Shown here one piece after another: positions 16,125-26,096 of a stretch of 64,000 nucleotides of DNA; position 1 is the stretch's first letter; each line of letters starts with the position of its first letter. The stretch is from Paenibacillus sp. FSL R5-0912. GTDB taxonomy: Bacteria > Bacillota > Bacilli > Paenibacillales > Paenibacillaceae. The stretch is from assembly GCF_000758605.1 (NCBI RefSeq), contig NZ_CP009282.1, positions 5,828,001-5,892,000 of the forward strand, written 5' to 3'. The translations under genes were made by a program, and so were the position numbers. A model generated the notes under the pieces. That model did not search any database. It saw only the letters and a program-made list of their open reading frames with translations, and had not been told where the DNA came from.

Positions 16125-19100
16125 TCACAGCCTCACAGCATGTCCGCCATCGAAAAAGTACAACCAGACCTCGCTGACCGGCTCGCCCAGAATATCAAGC
16201 AGCGCCTTGCTGTACAGCTCCAGCTGGAAGCGGTATTTCTCAGTCAGCGTTTCGAGCCCTCCCTCTTGCACCGGGACGAAATCTGTTTTGTAATCAAGCA
16301 GAATCAGGCGCCCTTCCTCACGGAACAGACAGTCGATTACCCCTTGAATCAGAACGGTCTCATTGAAGGCTCCGCTGGCGCCGTCAGCCGGGAGTCCCGC
16401 TGCCGCTTCGTCCAGGTATGCAAGTCCCTGGTAAGCCTCGTCTGCAGGAACGCTATAACTGAAAGGCTGCTCTCTGGTCTTCCAGGAAGACTTAAAGAGT
16501 CTGCGGCCCAGTTCACTAGTACAGAAATCCTCTACTTCGCCCAGTTCAACCGCGTCTGCCTGCTCCTTGCTGAGTATGGCAAGCCGTTCAAGTCGTGCAA
16601 GCGTGGCCTCGAGAACAGACCGGTCCACCGGCTCATCCAGCGGAATATGCTGCATAACGGTATGATACGCGGTTCCGCGCTCAGCAGAGGTAAGTCCCCG
16701 CTTTTCCATAAATTTCGGGCGCTGCAGATGCAGGCTGTCACCATATCCGACACCGCCGCTTCTTGCGTTCTGCTCCCCATGAATATAGGTATCTTCCAGC
16801 AGATCAAGGGAGGGCTGTTCCTGCATGGACAGCAGTGCCTTCAGCTCGGTCACTGATGTTTTGGCGGGAATGCCTGAAGCAGCCGCATACGGATAGGTCC
16901 ACTGCAGCCTGTCTGCAATCTCCCCTGCTGAGGCAGTTCCCAGCGAAGGCACAGTCCTGCCCCGGCGGAGCGCCTCAAGCGCCATACGGCGTTCTTCATT
17001 CTTGTCACTGTCACCGTCTGCTGCCAGAAAAGCTCCGGAGCCAAGCTCCGCAGCGCCGAGCACCGAAATGCTCCAGTTGGACTCATCGCCGTGAAGTACC
17101 GTAGACACCGTGCCCTCACTTCCCGCAACCTTGCGCAGAATAGCTGCTGCGGGATGGCGGATCAGCGCCGGTCCCACCCAGTCCAGATAGCTGCGGCCCC
17201 GGGCCAGCAGATGGTCTGCCAGGAGCAGCTCCTCCCGGCCTTGCATAGCAGTCCAGCCAGATACTGTGCGCGGCAAATCGCGGACCGTGCCTACCAGGAT
17301 CATTTTGTCGCGCGGACGGGTCAGTCCGACATAGAGCACGCGCATCTCCTCAGCCAGCAGCTCCAGCCGTGAACGGCGGTTAATGGCCAGGTATGGCAGC
17401 GTCGGGTAGCTGACCCGTGTCTCCCTCTCCACGAAGCGGGGGCCGAAGCCGAGTTCCTTATGCATCAGGAACGGGGAATGCAGATCCTGCCGGTTGAACA
17501 TTTTGGCCATGCCTGCCAGGAATACAACCGGGAACTCCAGACCCTTGGACTTGTGGATCGTCATAATCCGGACGCCGCCAGCCTCCTCGCTGCTGCCCCC
17601 GGCAACGCCCAGATCCCCGCCGTTCTCTCTCAGCCGTGAGATAAACACAAGGAAGCGGAACAATCCTCTGGCTGAGGTCTCATTCTCGAACTGAACAGCC
17701 CGGTCATACAATGCCTTCAAATTGTTCTGGCGCTGAAATCCGCCGGGAAGTCCGCCAACCCATTCCAGATATCCGCTTTCCCGATAAATACGCCAGATTA
17801 GTTCGCTTAAGCTTCCCTGCCGGGCGGCGTTTCTCCAGTCCTCCAGCATGTCCCGGAAGGTCTTCAGCTTCATCCGTAGCTGCGGATGAATAGCCGTCAG
17901 CGCTGCAGAGGCTTCTGTCTCGGCAGCCCTGTCTTCAAGCAGAGTCTCTTGCTCTGATGTTGTGACAAGATCATACGCTGCAGCAGTCTCTGCCGTTAAA
18001 TCACCGCCTGCATCGCCTGCTTGCTCCACCCGCAGGGCAGCACCCGCTGAACCCATCGCCGGAGGATTGTCCCCCGGTATATCCGCAGCTTCTGATGCCG
18101 CAACCAGCGCATCATAGAACGTTCCGGTGCTGCATAGGCGCACCTTAGCCAGTTCCTCCTCGCGCAGATTCACCACCGGCGAGCGCAGTACACCGGCCAG
18201 CGGAATATCCTGGCGGGGATTATCGACAATCTGCAGCAGCGAAAGGGCGATCTCCACCTCGGTAGCCTGGAAGTACCCCTTGTTCTGGTCGCCGTATGCT
18301 GGAATGCCTTCATTCCGCAGCTCTTCAATCATCAGCGGCGTCCACACACGGGCGGAACGCAGCAGAATAACGATATCGCCGTATACTACCGGACGCATGA
18401 TGCGCAGCGCCTTATCATAGATCATCAGCGGTTCCCCACCGGTCATTCCTGTCATCTGCGAGATGCGCCGGGCAATGGCCCGTGCTTCCAGCTGTGCAGT
18501 CTCACTCTCTACTGCCTCATTCTCCTGCTGGGGCAGCTCATCGTCCTCCCCGGCTTCCTCGGGCTGTCCGGATGCAGAGGTCCCCTTATCGATCAGCAGC
18601 AGCTCCGGCGCAAAATAAGTATCCGGCCCTTTCTCCGCCGTTCCCGGGAAGTTGGCTCCATAGACCAGCTCTGCACGCTCGTCATAGCTTATCTCCGCAA
18701 CATTGCTGTCCATGATCTGCCGGAAAATCATATTTACGGCATTCACGACTTCCAGCCGGCTGCGGAAATTGCGGGCCAGATCGATGACTGAGCCGCCGGC
18801 ATTATAGCTCTGCCCGGGACTTGCTTCAGTCCGGGCATCCGCTTCACCGGCAAGCAGGCTACTGCCGTTACCTTCAGCAGACGGCCCAGCGTTGAACCTG
18901 CGGTATTTGTCCAGGAACAACCCCGGTTCAGCCAGGCGGAAGCGGTAGATACTCTGCTTCATATCCCCGACCATGAAGCGGTTGCCGGGGAACTCACGGG
19001 AGATCAGCCGGACGATCTCCTCCTGTACGCTGTTGGTATCCTGATATTCATCCAGCAGCACCTCATCGAACTGGCTGCGGTATTCCATCGCCGCATCCGA

Positions 19101-20315
19101 GGGCAGGGAATGTCCCGGATGCGAGTCCGGATGGCGCAGGATCTGCAGGCAGTAATGCTCCAGATCACTGAAATCCACCAGCCCCCGGCCCGCCTTCTCC
19201 AGCCGGTAACGTTCACCGAACCCGATAACCGTCTCCGCCAGCTCGTGCATCAGCGGTGCCGCTTCATGGAGTTCACCCAGGAAAGATTCCGCCGGGCGCC
19301 CGAATAAGGATTTCTGCAACTCCAGCAAGCTCTTCTTCACTTGATCACGGGTTGCCTTAACACTCTCCTGCAGGCCGGGATCAGTGGAATCCTTCTTGCA
19401 GGGCTTCAGCTTGCCGAAAGAGATTTCCATGAAAATATCATAGAGATCAGCCCATGGCTGCGATTCTACCGCATCCCGTAACCCCTGTGCCATATCCAGA
19501 TCGGCCGTCAGGTTATCCGCATAAGGAGCCGGTCCGCCGGGTTGAAGCGCGATCTCGCGGGCCTGCAGCAGCTGGCTAATGGCACCATCCAGCGTCAGCC
19601 TGGCTTCGGCAAGAATGCTCTGCACCCATGGCGTATGGCTCAAGGCCTCCGCATCCGGCAAAGAGAAGTCGGCAGCGGTATCCCGCAGCCACTGCGCCGG
19701 CCAGGGATGGCTGCGCGCGAAATCATGCAGCCGCTGAATCAGCGAATGCACCGCATCATCACTGCGCTCACCGCTGAACCAGTCCACAAGCCGGACAAAT
19801 ACGCTATCGTCCCCGTCTTCAGTGACCTCACCGTATTTCTCCTCCATCAGCTCTTCCAGCAGCTCCTGGCGCATCATTTCCGCCTCATGCTCATTGAGTA
19901 TACGGAAGCCCGGATCAATCGGAATCAGCTGATAATACCGGCGGATCACTTCAAGACAGAAGGAATGCAGCGTAGTAATAGAGGCTCTGCCCAGCAGAGC
20001 AAGCTGGCGGCGCAGATATTCGTTCTCACCGCTTGTGTCCTCTTCCAGCTTGCGCTCCAGCGCCTCCCGGATCCGCTGCCGCATCTCGGAGGCTGCAGCC
20101 TTGGTGAAGGTCGCTACCAGCAGCCGGTCCACGCTGAAGCCTGCTTCCTCATTGCTGATTTTGCGGATAATGCGCTCTACGAGTACAGCTGTTTTACCGG
20201 AACCTGCTGCTGCCGCGACGAGAATATCGCTGCCGCTCTCGGCAATGGCGCGCCACTGGTCGTCACTCCACAGACTCCCTTCCGGCTTCGCTTCCGTTAC
20301 AGGATGTATGCTCAC
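16125..20315 (-). CDS. addA: ATP-dependent helicase/nuclease subunit A (AddA)
   Basis: A 1396-residue UvrD-like helicase plus nuclease, the motor of the AddAB end-resection complex. Motif I is AAAAGSGKT (K41), followed by LLVATFTKAAASEMRQRI, DFSDLEHYCLQIL, the DEYQDTN box, GDMKQSIYRFR, and IMTIHKSKGLEFPVVFL. The C-terminal RecB-type nuclease has LILLDYKTDFV. Somewhat longer than B. subtilis AddA (about 1230), partly from low-complexity insertions such as the Ala/Glu-rich stretch near 18,000. The start is GTG at 20315 with AGGAGAGA upstream, overlapping the addB stop by 4 nt. It ends in a tandem repeat rather than a clear terminator. Confidence 0.96.
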   Translation of the reverse strand: MSIHPVTEAKPEGSLWSDDQWRAIAESGSDILVAAAAGSGKTAVLVERIIRKISNEEAGFSVDRLLVATFTKAAASEMRQRIREALERKLEEDTSGENEYLRRQLALLGRASITTLHSFCLEVIRRYYQLIPIDPGFRILNEHEAEMMRQELLEELMEEKYGEVTEDGDDSVFVRLVDWFSGERSDDAVHSLIQRLHDFARSHPWPAQWLRDTAADFSLPDAEALSHTPWVQSILAEARLTLDGAISQLLQAREIALQPGGPAPYADNLTADLDMAQGLRDAVESQPWADLYDIFMEISFGKLKPCKKDSTDPGLQESVKATRDQVKKSLLELQKSLFGRPAESFLGELHEAAPLMHELAETVIGFGERYRLEKAGRGLVDFSDLEHYCLQILRHPDSHPGHSLPSDAAMEYRSQFDEVLLDEYQDTNSVQEEIVRLISREFPGNRFMVGDMKQSIYRFRLAEPGLFLDKYRRFNAGPSAEGNGSSLLAGEADARTEASPGQSYNAGGSVIDLARNFRSRLEVVNAVNMIFRQIMDSNVAEISYDERAELVYGANFPGTAEKGPDTYFAPELLLIDKGTSASGQPEEAGEDDELPQQENEAVESETAQLEARAIARRISQMTGMTGGEPLMIYDKALRIMRPVVYGDIVILLRSARVWTPLMIEELRNEGIPAYGDQNKGYFQATEVEIALSLLQIVDNPRQDIPLAGVLRSPVVNLREEELAKVRLCSTGTFYDALVAASEAADIPGDNPPAMGSAGAALRVEQAGDAGGDLTAETAAAYDLVTTSEQETLLEDRAAETEASAALTAIHPQLRMKLKTFRDMLEDWRNAARQGSLSELIWRIYRESGYLEWVGGLPGGFQRQNNLKALYDRAVQFENETSARGLFRFLVFISRLRENGGDLGVAGGSSEEAGGVRIMTIHKSKGLEFPVVFLAGMAKMFNRQDLHSPFLMHKELGFGPRFVERETRVSYPTLPYLAINRRSRLELLAEEMRVLYVGLTRPRDKMILVGTVRDLPRTVSGWTAMQGREELLLADHLLARGRSYLDWVGPALIRHPAAAILRKVAGSEGTVSTVLHGDESNWSISVLGAAELGSGAFLAADGDSDKNEERRMALEALRRGRTVPSLGTASAGEIADRLQWTYPYAAASGIPAKTSVTELKALLSMQEQPSLDLLEDTYIHGEQNARSGGVGYGDSLHLQRPKFMEKRGLTSAERGTAYHTVMQHIPLDEPVDRSVLEATLARLERLAILSKEQADAVELGEVEDFCTSELGRRLFKSSWKTREQPFSYSVPADEAYQGLAYLDEAAAGLPADGASGAFNETVLIQGVIDCLFREEGRLILLDYKTDFVPVQEGGLETLTEKYRFQLELYSKALLDILGEPVSEVWLYFFDGGHAVRL

Positions 20316-23300
20316 AATTTCTCTCCTCCTTTGCGGGACAGCAGATCCCAGATTACTTCTTTGCCAGGCTTACTCAGATTATTGTAGCCATTGCCCTCCA
20401 CAGCCTCGTCGAACTGGCAGACCGGGCGGAAGGAGCAGAAGGTACAGGCGGTCTCCTGCTGGATGCGGTAAGGCTGAATGGCCACATCGCCTTCCGTAAT
20501 ACGCGTACCGATATCCGAAATCGTGCTGCGCACTGAAGACAGCAGCTGACCCCATTGCTCGGGGGTAGCTACAGACGCGCTGCTGTAAAAGCTGCCGTCG
20601 CTCTTTAGCGCTACCGGAACAATTGAGGAATACCCTTTGTCGAGTGTGGTATCCATCAGTGAGACCACTTCACGGTCTGCCGTCAGCAGACCCTTCATCT
20701 TGAAGCGCTTCATCAGTTCCTGCTCCGCCTGCTCCCGGTTCATCCCGTTGGCCGAGGTCAGCAGCGGATCATGAACATGGAAATAGAGCGCGCCTGCCGG
20801 GAGTGCAGCCTGACCAAGCCATTGCTCGGAATAGGTGAGCAGCACATCAAGATAGGTCAGCATTTGCAGCGACAATCCATAGTAGACCTCATGCAGCTTG
20901 AGATCCTTCTGGCTTGATTTGTAGTCGATGACCCGCAGAAGTATACCCTGCTCGCCTTCAGCCATATCCACACGGTCAATCCGGCCGACCACCTCCATTA
21001 CGCAGCCATTCGGCAGTGTAATTCTCAGTGGAGGCAGATCCTTTCCCGGGCCAAAATCCAGCTCCAGCCCGATTGGCTCGAAGCTCCCCCTGCGCGAATG
21101 CTCGCCGAGGATCACTGAAGCGCGGCCGACAATATTCTTCAGCTTGCGTGAGATATAGCTGTAACGCTTGCTGCTCATCAGAATTTCGCCCTGCAGCAGC
21201 GGGGACAGACGGTCTACCGTCTCGCCCGCCTCACGGCGGCATTCTTCGGCCGTCATACTGCCCCAGCTGCGGCCCTCCTTCTGCAGCCGCTGCGCCATTT
21301 GGCTTAGAGCCGCATGGAACAGCTGCCCGATATCCGGGGCCTGGAGCTTATAGAGCTGGCGTTCCTTCAGCCTTAGCCCGTAAGAAGCGAAATGAGAGAA
21401 GGAGCAGGCGACAAATTTCTCCATGCGCGACACGCTGCCGCGCAGTGTGGAGCCGCCATACAGCCGCAGACTGGTCTCCCGCTTCAGCCTGATCCCTTCG
21501 TTGCGGTAGAACAGCGAGCCCAGCAGCCGTTCAAGCTGCAGCTTCATTGAGACTTCCTCCTGCTCATCGGCCGCAAACCAGTTATAGACATCCCACCACA
21601 GGCGGGGAATCTCCACCCCCTGGCGCCACTGCCGGAGCTGAAGCATCAGCATGCGGAGGGTTTGCTCAGGATGGCCGATAAATTTCATGTGGACCGCTTC
21701 CGCAGACGCGCATTCATCAGCTGCCTCCCCTCCCTGGGGGAACCCTGACAGATACTTCTCATCCAGCCCTTCAGGGAACATGCCCTGCAGCTGGCGGATA
21801 ATCTCCGAGGGCAGCAGCGCTTTGCCTTCATCATCAGCCGTTGCGTAACTAATCCACAGTTTCCTGCTGGCAGTTGTAAGCGCATTGTAGATCAGGAAGC
21901 GCTCATCCAGCAGCTTGCGGGATGAACCGGGGGCGAGCTCCATACCGGCATTCTCCAGCAGCAGACGCTCTCCCTCGGACAAGATCCCGTCTTCCTTGAA
22001 CTGTGCCGGAACCACACCTTCATTGAAGCCCAGCAGGAAGGCATACTTCACTCCAGACACCCGCGTACGGTCCATCGTTCCCACCAGCACCTGATCAAGG
22101 GCAGGCGGGACTAGCCCCATCTTGAGCTCAGCCAGCCCTGTTTCCAGCACGCCGGAGAACAGTTCAAATTCCATTTTTTCCCTGCCCATCATCTCGGCAA
22201 TCTGATCGAGCAGGTCCAGCACAGCACCCCACAGCTGGTTATGCTCACGGGCAGCTTCCGGGCGTCCCTGTTCCAGAGACTCCGCCCCCATCCGTTCCAG
22301 CTTACGCGCTGCCTCTGTGTCCTCAAGCAGCAGATATACTGCTCTGCACAGCTCCAGGCCGCTGCGGCTTGATTTGACCCTCTGCTCAAAAGCCTGCAGC
22401 GGTCCTGTGATCGCGCTCCGGCAGGCTTCCATTCTGGCCAGCATGGCTTCATCTACGGCCTCACTGCCCTCCAGCGAGAGACGGGGAATGCCTTTCCAGG
22501 AACGGCCGTCAGTCCACCGGTACCCGTGAATACCGCAGGCCAGCACATAATTCTCCAGTTCATCCATATTGGCGCGCGTAATACTTCCGTCCAGCGGAAG
22601 CAGCAGCTCGGTCTTCACGCAGCGGAACACATCCTCATAGCGCCAGCGGCGGCGGACTACATCCAGAGCGGAACGGATGAATTCCACCAGCGGATGATGC
22701 AGCTCATTCAGCTTCTGGTCCAGGAAGAAGGGAATGCCGAAGTCCTGGAACAGCGGAGCAATCAGCGGCCCATAATCCGTCATATTCCGCATGAATACAG
22801 CCATCTCACCATACTTGGCCCCTGAATCTCTGGCCAGGCTCAGCATCTCGCGCAGCACGCCTTCAACCTCGGTCCGGCGGGAGGCCGCAGCCCGGATACT
22901 GACTGCCTCCTCCACTTGCCCGGCTGCTCCGTTCCAGCGCAGCCGGCGCTGGAATCCGCGCTCCAGATGGGCGAGAGCCGGACTGTCCTTGAACCTTGGA
23001 AGTACAGGCGGGGCCAGAAGCTGGTCCCAGACTGTAAGGCCCATCTCCTCAGCCATTCCCCGCAGCTTGATATACGTAACCGCAGCCGGGTGAAACAGCT
23101 CCAGCTCATGCGGTGCCTGGCCCGAAGGATAGATCCGGTCCAGCGTCAGGGCAATGTTGACCCCCGAGGCATATTGCATAAGCTCACGCAATACGATGAA
23201 TTCCTGATTGGTAAACCCGTGGAACCCGTCTACCCATATCTCGGATCCCCGGATATAGCCGGAATCCTGAATATGCTCAGCCAGCTCAGCCAGCCTGTCC

Positions 23301-23848
23301 TCCTGATCCATGTAGAGCTGTGACATTTCCTGCTCCAGCTCACTGAAGACCAGGTGCAGATCTTCCAGCTTGCCGGCCAGAATCGGACTTCCTCCCAGGG
23401 CATCCCGCATTCTGCCGAGCTGTTCTTCGAGGTCACCTGCTCCAAGGCAGCAGCGCTTGAGCTCCGTGTGCAGGTCGCTGAGCCGTTCCACGAATCCTGG
23501 CCGGTCCGAGGAGGCGCCGAACAGCTTCAGTTCCTCCTTGCGCCGGTTGACGATCTTATAGATCAGCATCTTCTTGCCTTCCTCGCTGATCGGCAGACTC
23601 GCGCTGCCGCCGGTCTCCTGCTTCACCCGGTAGGCCAGCCGCGAGAAGCTGAGTGTCTGGGCGCGGATGCTGCCCTTCACGTTGCCCGCAGCCAACAGAC
23701 CGCGCTCCGCACCGAATGATCCCTGTTCAGGGACAAGTATAATTATCGGCGCTCCAAGCGGCTCTGTCTTCAGCCGTGAGGATACCGTCTCCCATATTGT
23801 AGTTGTCTTGCCGCTGCCCGAGCGTCCGATCAAAAAGTTAACCGTCAT
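20312..23848 (-). CDS. addB: ATP-dependent helicase/nuclease subunit B (AddB)
   Basis: A 1178-residue partner of AddA, with an intact Walker A (GRSGSGKTTT, K14) but an otherwise degenerate helicase, as in the family. The C-terminal nuclease has LRVIDYKSSQKDL. Four cysteines for the family's iron-sulfur cluster are present: one in KFVACSFSHFA and three in CTFCSFRPVC near the C-terminus. The frame is open to 23905, but ATG 23848 (MTVNFLIGRSGSGKT) has GGAAGGAG upstream and is the family start. First gene of addBA; the two overlap by 4 nt. Confidence 0.96.
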   Translation of the reverse strand: MTVNFLIGRSGSGKTTTIWETVSSRLKTEPLGAPIIILVPEQGSFGAERGLLAAGNVKGSIRAQTLSFSRLAYRVKQETGGSASLPISEEGKKMLIYKIVNRRKEELKLFGASSDRPGFVERLSDLHTELKRCCLGAGDLEEQLGRMRDALGGSPILAGKLEDLHLVFSELEQEMSQLYMDQEDRLAELAEHIQDSGYIRGSEIWVDGFHGFTNQEFIVLRELMQYASGVNIALTLDRIYPSGQAPHELELFHPAAVTYIKLRGMAEEMGLTVWDQLLAPPVLPRFKDSPALAHLERGFQRRLRWNGAAGQVEEAVSIRAAASRRTEVEGVLREMLSLARDSGAKYGEMAVFMRNMTDYGPLIAPLFQDFGIPFFLDQKLNELHHPLVEFIRSALDVVRRRWRYEDVFRCVKTELLLPLDGSITRANMDELENYVLACGIHGYRWTDGRSWKGIPRLSLEGSEAVDEAMLARMEACRSAITGPLQAFEQRVKSSRSGLELCRAVYLLLEDTEAARKLERMGAESLEQGRPEAAREHNQLWGAVLDLLDQIAEMMGREKMEFELFSGVLETGLAELKMGLVPPALDQVLVGTMDRTRVSGVKYAFLLGFNEGVVPAQFKEDGILSEGERLLLENAGMELAPGSSRKLLDERFLIYNALTTASRKLWISYATADDEGKALLPSEIIRQLQGMFPEGLDEKYLSGFPQGGEAADECASAEAVHMKFIGHPEQTLRMLMLQLRQWRQGVEIPRLWWDVYNWFAADEQEEVSMKLQLERLLGSLFYRNEGIRLKRETSLRLYGGSTLRGSVSRMEKFVACSFSHFASYGLRLKERQLYKLQAPDIGQLFHAALSQMAQRLQKEGRSWGSMTAEECRREAGETVDRLSPLLQGEILMSSKRYSYISRKLKNIVGRASVILGEHSRRGSFEPIGLELDFGPGKDLPPLRITLPNGCVMEVVGRIDRVDMAEGEQGILLRVIDYKSSQKDLKLHEVYYGLSLQMLTYLDVLLTYSEQWLGQAALPAGALYFHVHDPLLTSANGMNREQAEQELMKRFKMKGLLTADREVVSLMDTTLDKGYSSIVPVALKSDGSFYSSASVATPEQWGQLLSSVRSTISDIGTRITEGDVAIQPYRIQQETACTFCSFRPVCQFDEAVEGNGYNNLSKPGKEVIWDLLSRKGGEKL

Positions 23849-24303
23849 ATCAGCAGACTCCTTCCGTGGCGGAGAATTAGAATGCAGGCCGCCCTGCTGC
23901 TGCACACACAGAAGCGGATTGCCTGATGAATATCAGAATCTATGAATAATCTCGTCCCAATAGTATAGCATACCTCCACCGCGCGCTCCAGAACGTACGT
24001 TTGCCATTGTTTGCAAATACCTGCCGCTTTTTTTCAGGCCACGGCTACCTGGCAACAGCAAAGAAGACTCTCCCGAAGCCATGGATCGGCTGGTTGGGAG
24101 AGCCTGGATGAAGGATAAACCGGATCATTAAATGGAGAAAATCCAATAAAATCAGCAGAGTCACTCCTCCGCTGATTCCATAACCGGGCGTACAGCCCTT
24201 TAGCAGCCAGCAACTCAGCAGCACTTCGTACCGTCTTATTCGGCCATTCTTGCAGCACTCCGCGCGGTTCCTCTGCTTTGTTCATGATCCCCACCCCGGG
24301 AAG
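23849..24303. other. Intergenic region upstream of addB
   Basis: No gene is supported. A TATACT box at about 23966 could be the -10 of addB, but no -35 fits. An 86-codon minus-strand frame (24034-24294) lacks family support. Beyond it come the repeat at 24304-24432 and the terminator at 24532-24561. Confidence 0.4.
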
Positions 24304-24432
24304 CGGACTGAAATTCCGTTATATGAGCAGATCAGGCGGATTCGCCGGGCAGACGGACTCAGATTCCGCTAAAGGACAAGTCAGAGCTCCTAATGGAATC
24401 CAGCAAGCAACATAACGGAATTCCAGTCCGCC
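24304..24432. repeat. Nested inverted GGACT/ATTCCG element
   Basis: GCGGACTGAAATTCCGTTAT at 24304-24323 is nearly the complement of CATAACGGAATTCCAGTCCG at 24411-24430. Inside, GACGGACTCAGATTCCGCTA (24352-24371) pairs loosely with CTAATGGAATCC at about 24390-24401. The whole can fold as nested arms. It looks like a small non-coding repeat element of its own class. Confidence 0.65.
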
Positions 24433-24531
24433 TAGACCCCATTCTGAGGTTTTTTGGAGAAATAGAGGCCCCTCAGTCCGCTTCTCTCTGCTGACGGCTC
24501 CCTGCTACAGTACCAGCAACTTCTCTGTAAG

Positions 24532-24561
24532 AAAAAGAGAGCCTCAGTAGCTGAGACTCTC
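24532..24561 (-). terminator. Intrinsic terminator after the RlmI-like gene
   Basis: GAGAG-C-CTCAG pairs with CTGAG-A-CTCTC around TAG; on the minus strand the stem is followed by TTTTT. It is about 32 nt after the stop. Confidence 0.88.
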
Positions 24562-24593
24562 CCGGACAAGCCCTCCGGCTTGAACTAACATCA

Positions 24594-25994
24594 TTATTTG
24601 CTGCGCACTTCGAAGATGGCAAACTTCAGATAATGCCCTTCGTCCACGCCGAGGATCTGCGGGTGATCCTTGCCTGCGGCCCGCCACTCGATCAGCCGGA
24701 GCACTTTGCCGGCATCCTTGGCCGCTTCCTGAATGGTCTCCAGGAACAGCTGCGGCTGCATATGGTACGAGCAGCTGGCCGTAACCAGATATCCGCCTTC
24801 GTTAACCAGCTTCATGCCGTGCAGATTGATATCCTTGTAGCCGCGGACGGCGCCTGCTACAGCACTTTTGGTTTTGGCAAAAGCGGGCGGATCAAGAATA
24901 ACCACATCCCACGTGCGTCCGCCGCCTGCCGTCATCGGCTTCGCGGTATCCGCCTTGGCAGCCGGTTTAGCGCCGGGTTTGCTCTCTGCCGCCGGGCCTG
25001 TCGCCCGCTCGGAGCGTTCTTCCAGCCCCTTAACCTGATTGCGCAGGAACGCAAACGCATCATCCACTACAAATTCCACCCGGTCGCTGAATCCGTTGAT
25101 CTCCACATTGGCTTTTGCACTTTCAATCGCATGCGCGGACACATCGAGGCAGGTTACCTTCTTGGCGCCGTATTTGCAGGCATGCAGGGTGAAGCTGCCG
25201 GTATGCGCGAAGCATTCCAGCACGGTTGCGCCGTCCCAGAATGGGAAGGTGACCGGCTTGCCGCTTTTATTGACCGGCAGCATCTGGAGCGTACCGTCCT
25301 GTGCCGCTACCTCCTGCAGCGTAATTCCGCTGCGCCCGCCCCAGCCCTTCATGAGCGGAGCGATGGAAGCTCGATTCTCCCGCTGATCGAAGAAATAACC
25401 TGTCTTCTGGCCTTCTTCAATATCGACAATGACCTTCAGTCCATTCTCGCTCACCGTGATGTGGCGCGGGCATTCCCCGTAGAGTACGCCTGTGGTCTGT
25501 TCAAGGCCTTCCAGTTCGCGGACGCTGACATCACTGCGCTCATAAATGCCGCGCGGAGCCATTACCTGCACCAGCGCTTCCACGATCTCGGAGCGGTGCT
25601 GATCCATGGCCAGGGTCAGGAGCTGCACGACGAGAACCTCCCCGAAGCGGTCGATGATCAGCCCCGGCAGGAAATCCGCTTCCCCATACACCAGGCGGTA
25701 AGCATCCGCACCCGGCAGGAAACGCTCCCTGTGCTGCAGGGCGGTTGCGAACCGGCCGGCAAAAAATGCAGTATCCATCGCTGCAAGCTTACTCTGCGAC
25801 AGAATTCTTACCCGGATCTGCGAGGCCGGATTGTAATAACCCGTGGCCAGATAACGGCCCTGGTGATTCAGCACATCCACAATTCCCCCTGCCAGCGGCT
25901 CTCCGTCTACCGAGGCCACTTCGCTGGCGTAGACCCACGGATGTCCCTGTTCCAGTCTTTTCTTACGGTTTCGTTCCAGAATTACCGATGCCAA
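24594..25994 (-). CDS. Class I SAM-dependent rRNA methyltransferase, RlmI-like
   Basis: A 466-residue 23S rRNA (cytosine-5) methyltransferase-like protein. The N-terminal PUA domain is seen as RKKRLEQGHPWVYASEV and YYNPASQIRVRILS. The Rossmann part has ATVLECFAHTGSFTLHA, VILDPPAFAKTKSAV, and the catalytic-cysteine region VTASCSYHM. A 35-40-residue Ala/Lys/Pro-rich insertion (GPAAESKPGAKPAAK) before the DPPAF motif is unlike most relatives. Start: TTG at 25994, since CAGGGAG is 9 nt upstream; TTG at 26003 is the alternative. Divergent from the Na/Pi gene with 102 nt between the starts. The exact target base cannot be read from sequence. Confidence 0.88.
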   Translation of the reverse strand: MASVILERNRKKRLEQGHPWVYASEVASVDGEPLAGGIVDVLNHQGRYLATGYYNPASQIRVRILSQSKLAAMDTAFFAGRFATALQHRERFLPGADAYRLVYGEADFLPGLIIDRFGEVLVVQLLTLAMDQHRSEIVEALVQVMAPRGIYERSDVSVRELEGLEQTTGVLYGECPRHITVSENGLKVIVDIEEGQKTGYFFDQRENRASIAPLMKGWGGRSGITLQEVAAQDGTLQMLPVNKSGKPVTFPFWDGATVLECFAHTGSFTLHACKYGAKKVTCLDVSAHAIESAKANVEINGFSDRVEFVVDDAFAFLRNQVKGLEERSERATGPAAESKPGAKPAAKADTAKPMTAGGGRTWDVVILDPPAFAKTKSAVAGAVRGYKDINLHGMKLVNEGGYLVTASCSYHMQPQLFLETIQEAAKDAGKVLRLIEWRAAGKDHPQILGVDEGHYLKFAIFEVRSK

Positions 25995-26096
25995 TGACTT
26001 CAACTCCCTGTTCTTGTTGCTGGATTTGTATACATGTCCTATGCAATGCCTTCATATATTGGTGTACAACCCCCGTCCAAAAAGGAGCCTGTCCTT

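Noticed and set aside
24034..24294. 86-codon minus-strand frame with GGGGTGGGGATC before an ATG
   Set aside because: The middle (ELLAAKGLYARLWNQ) recalls the C-terminal tail of ABC exporters, but nothing before or after fits that family, the frame is short, and the region carries repeats. At most an old fragment.
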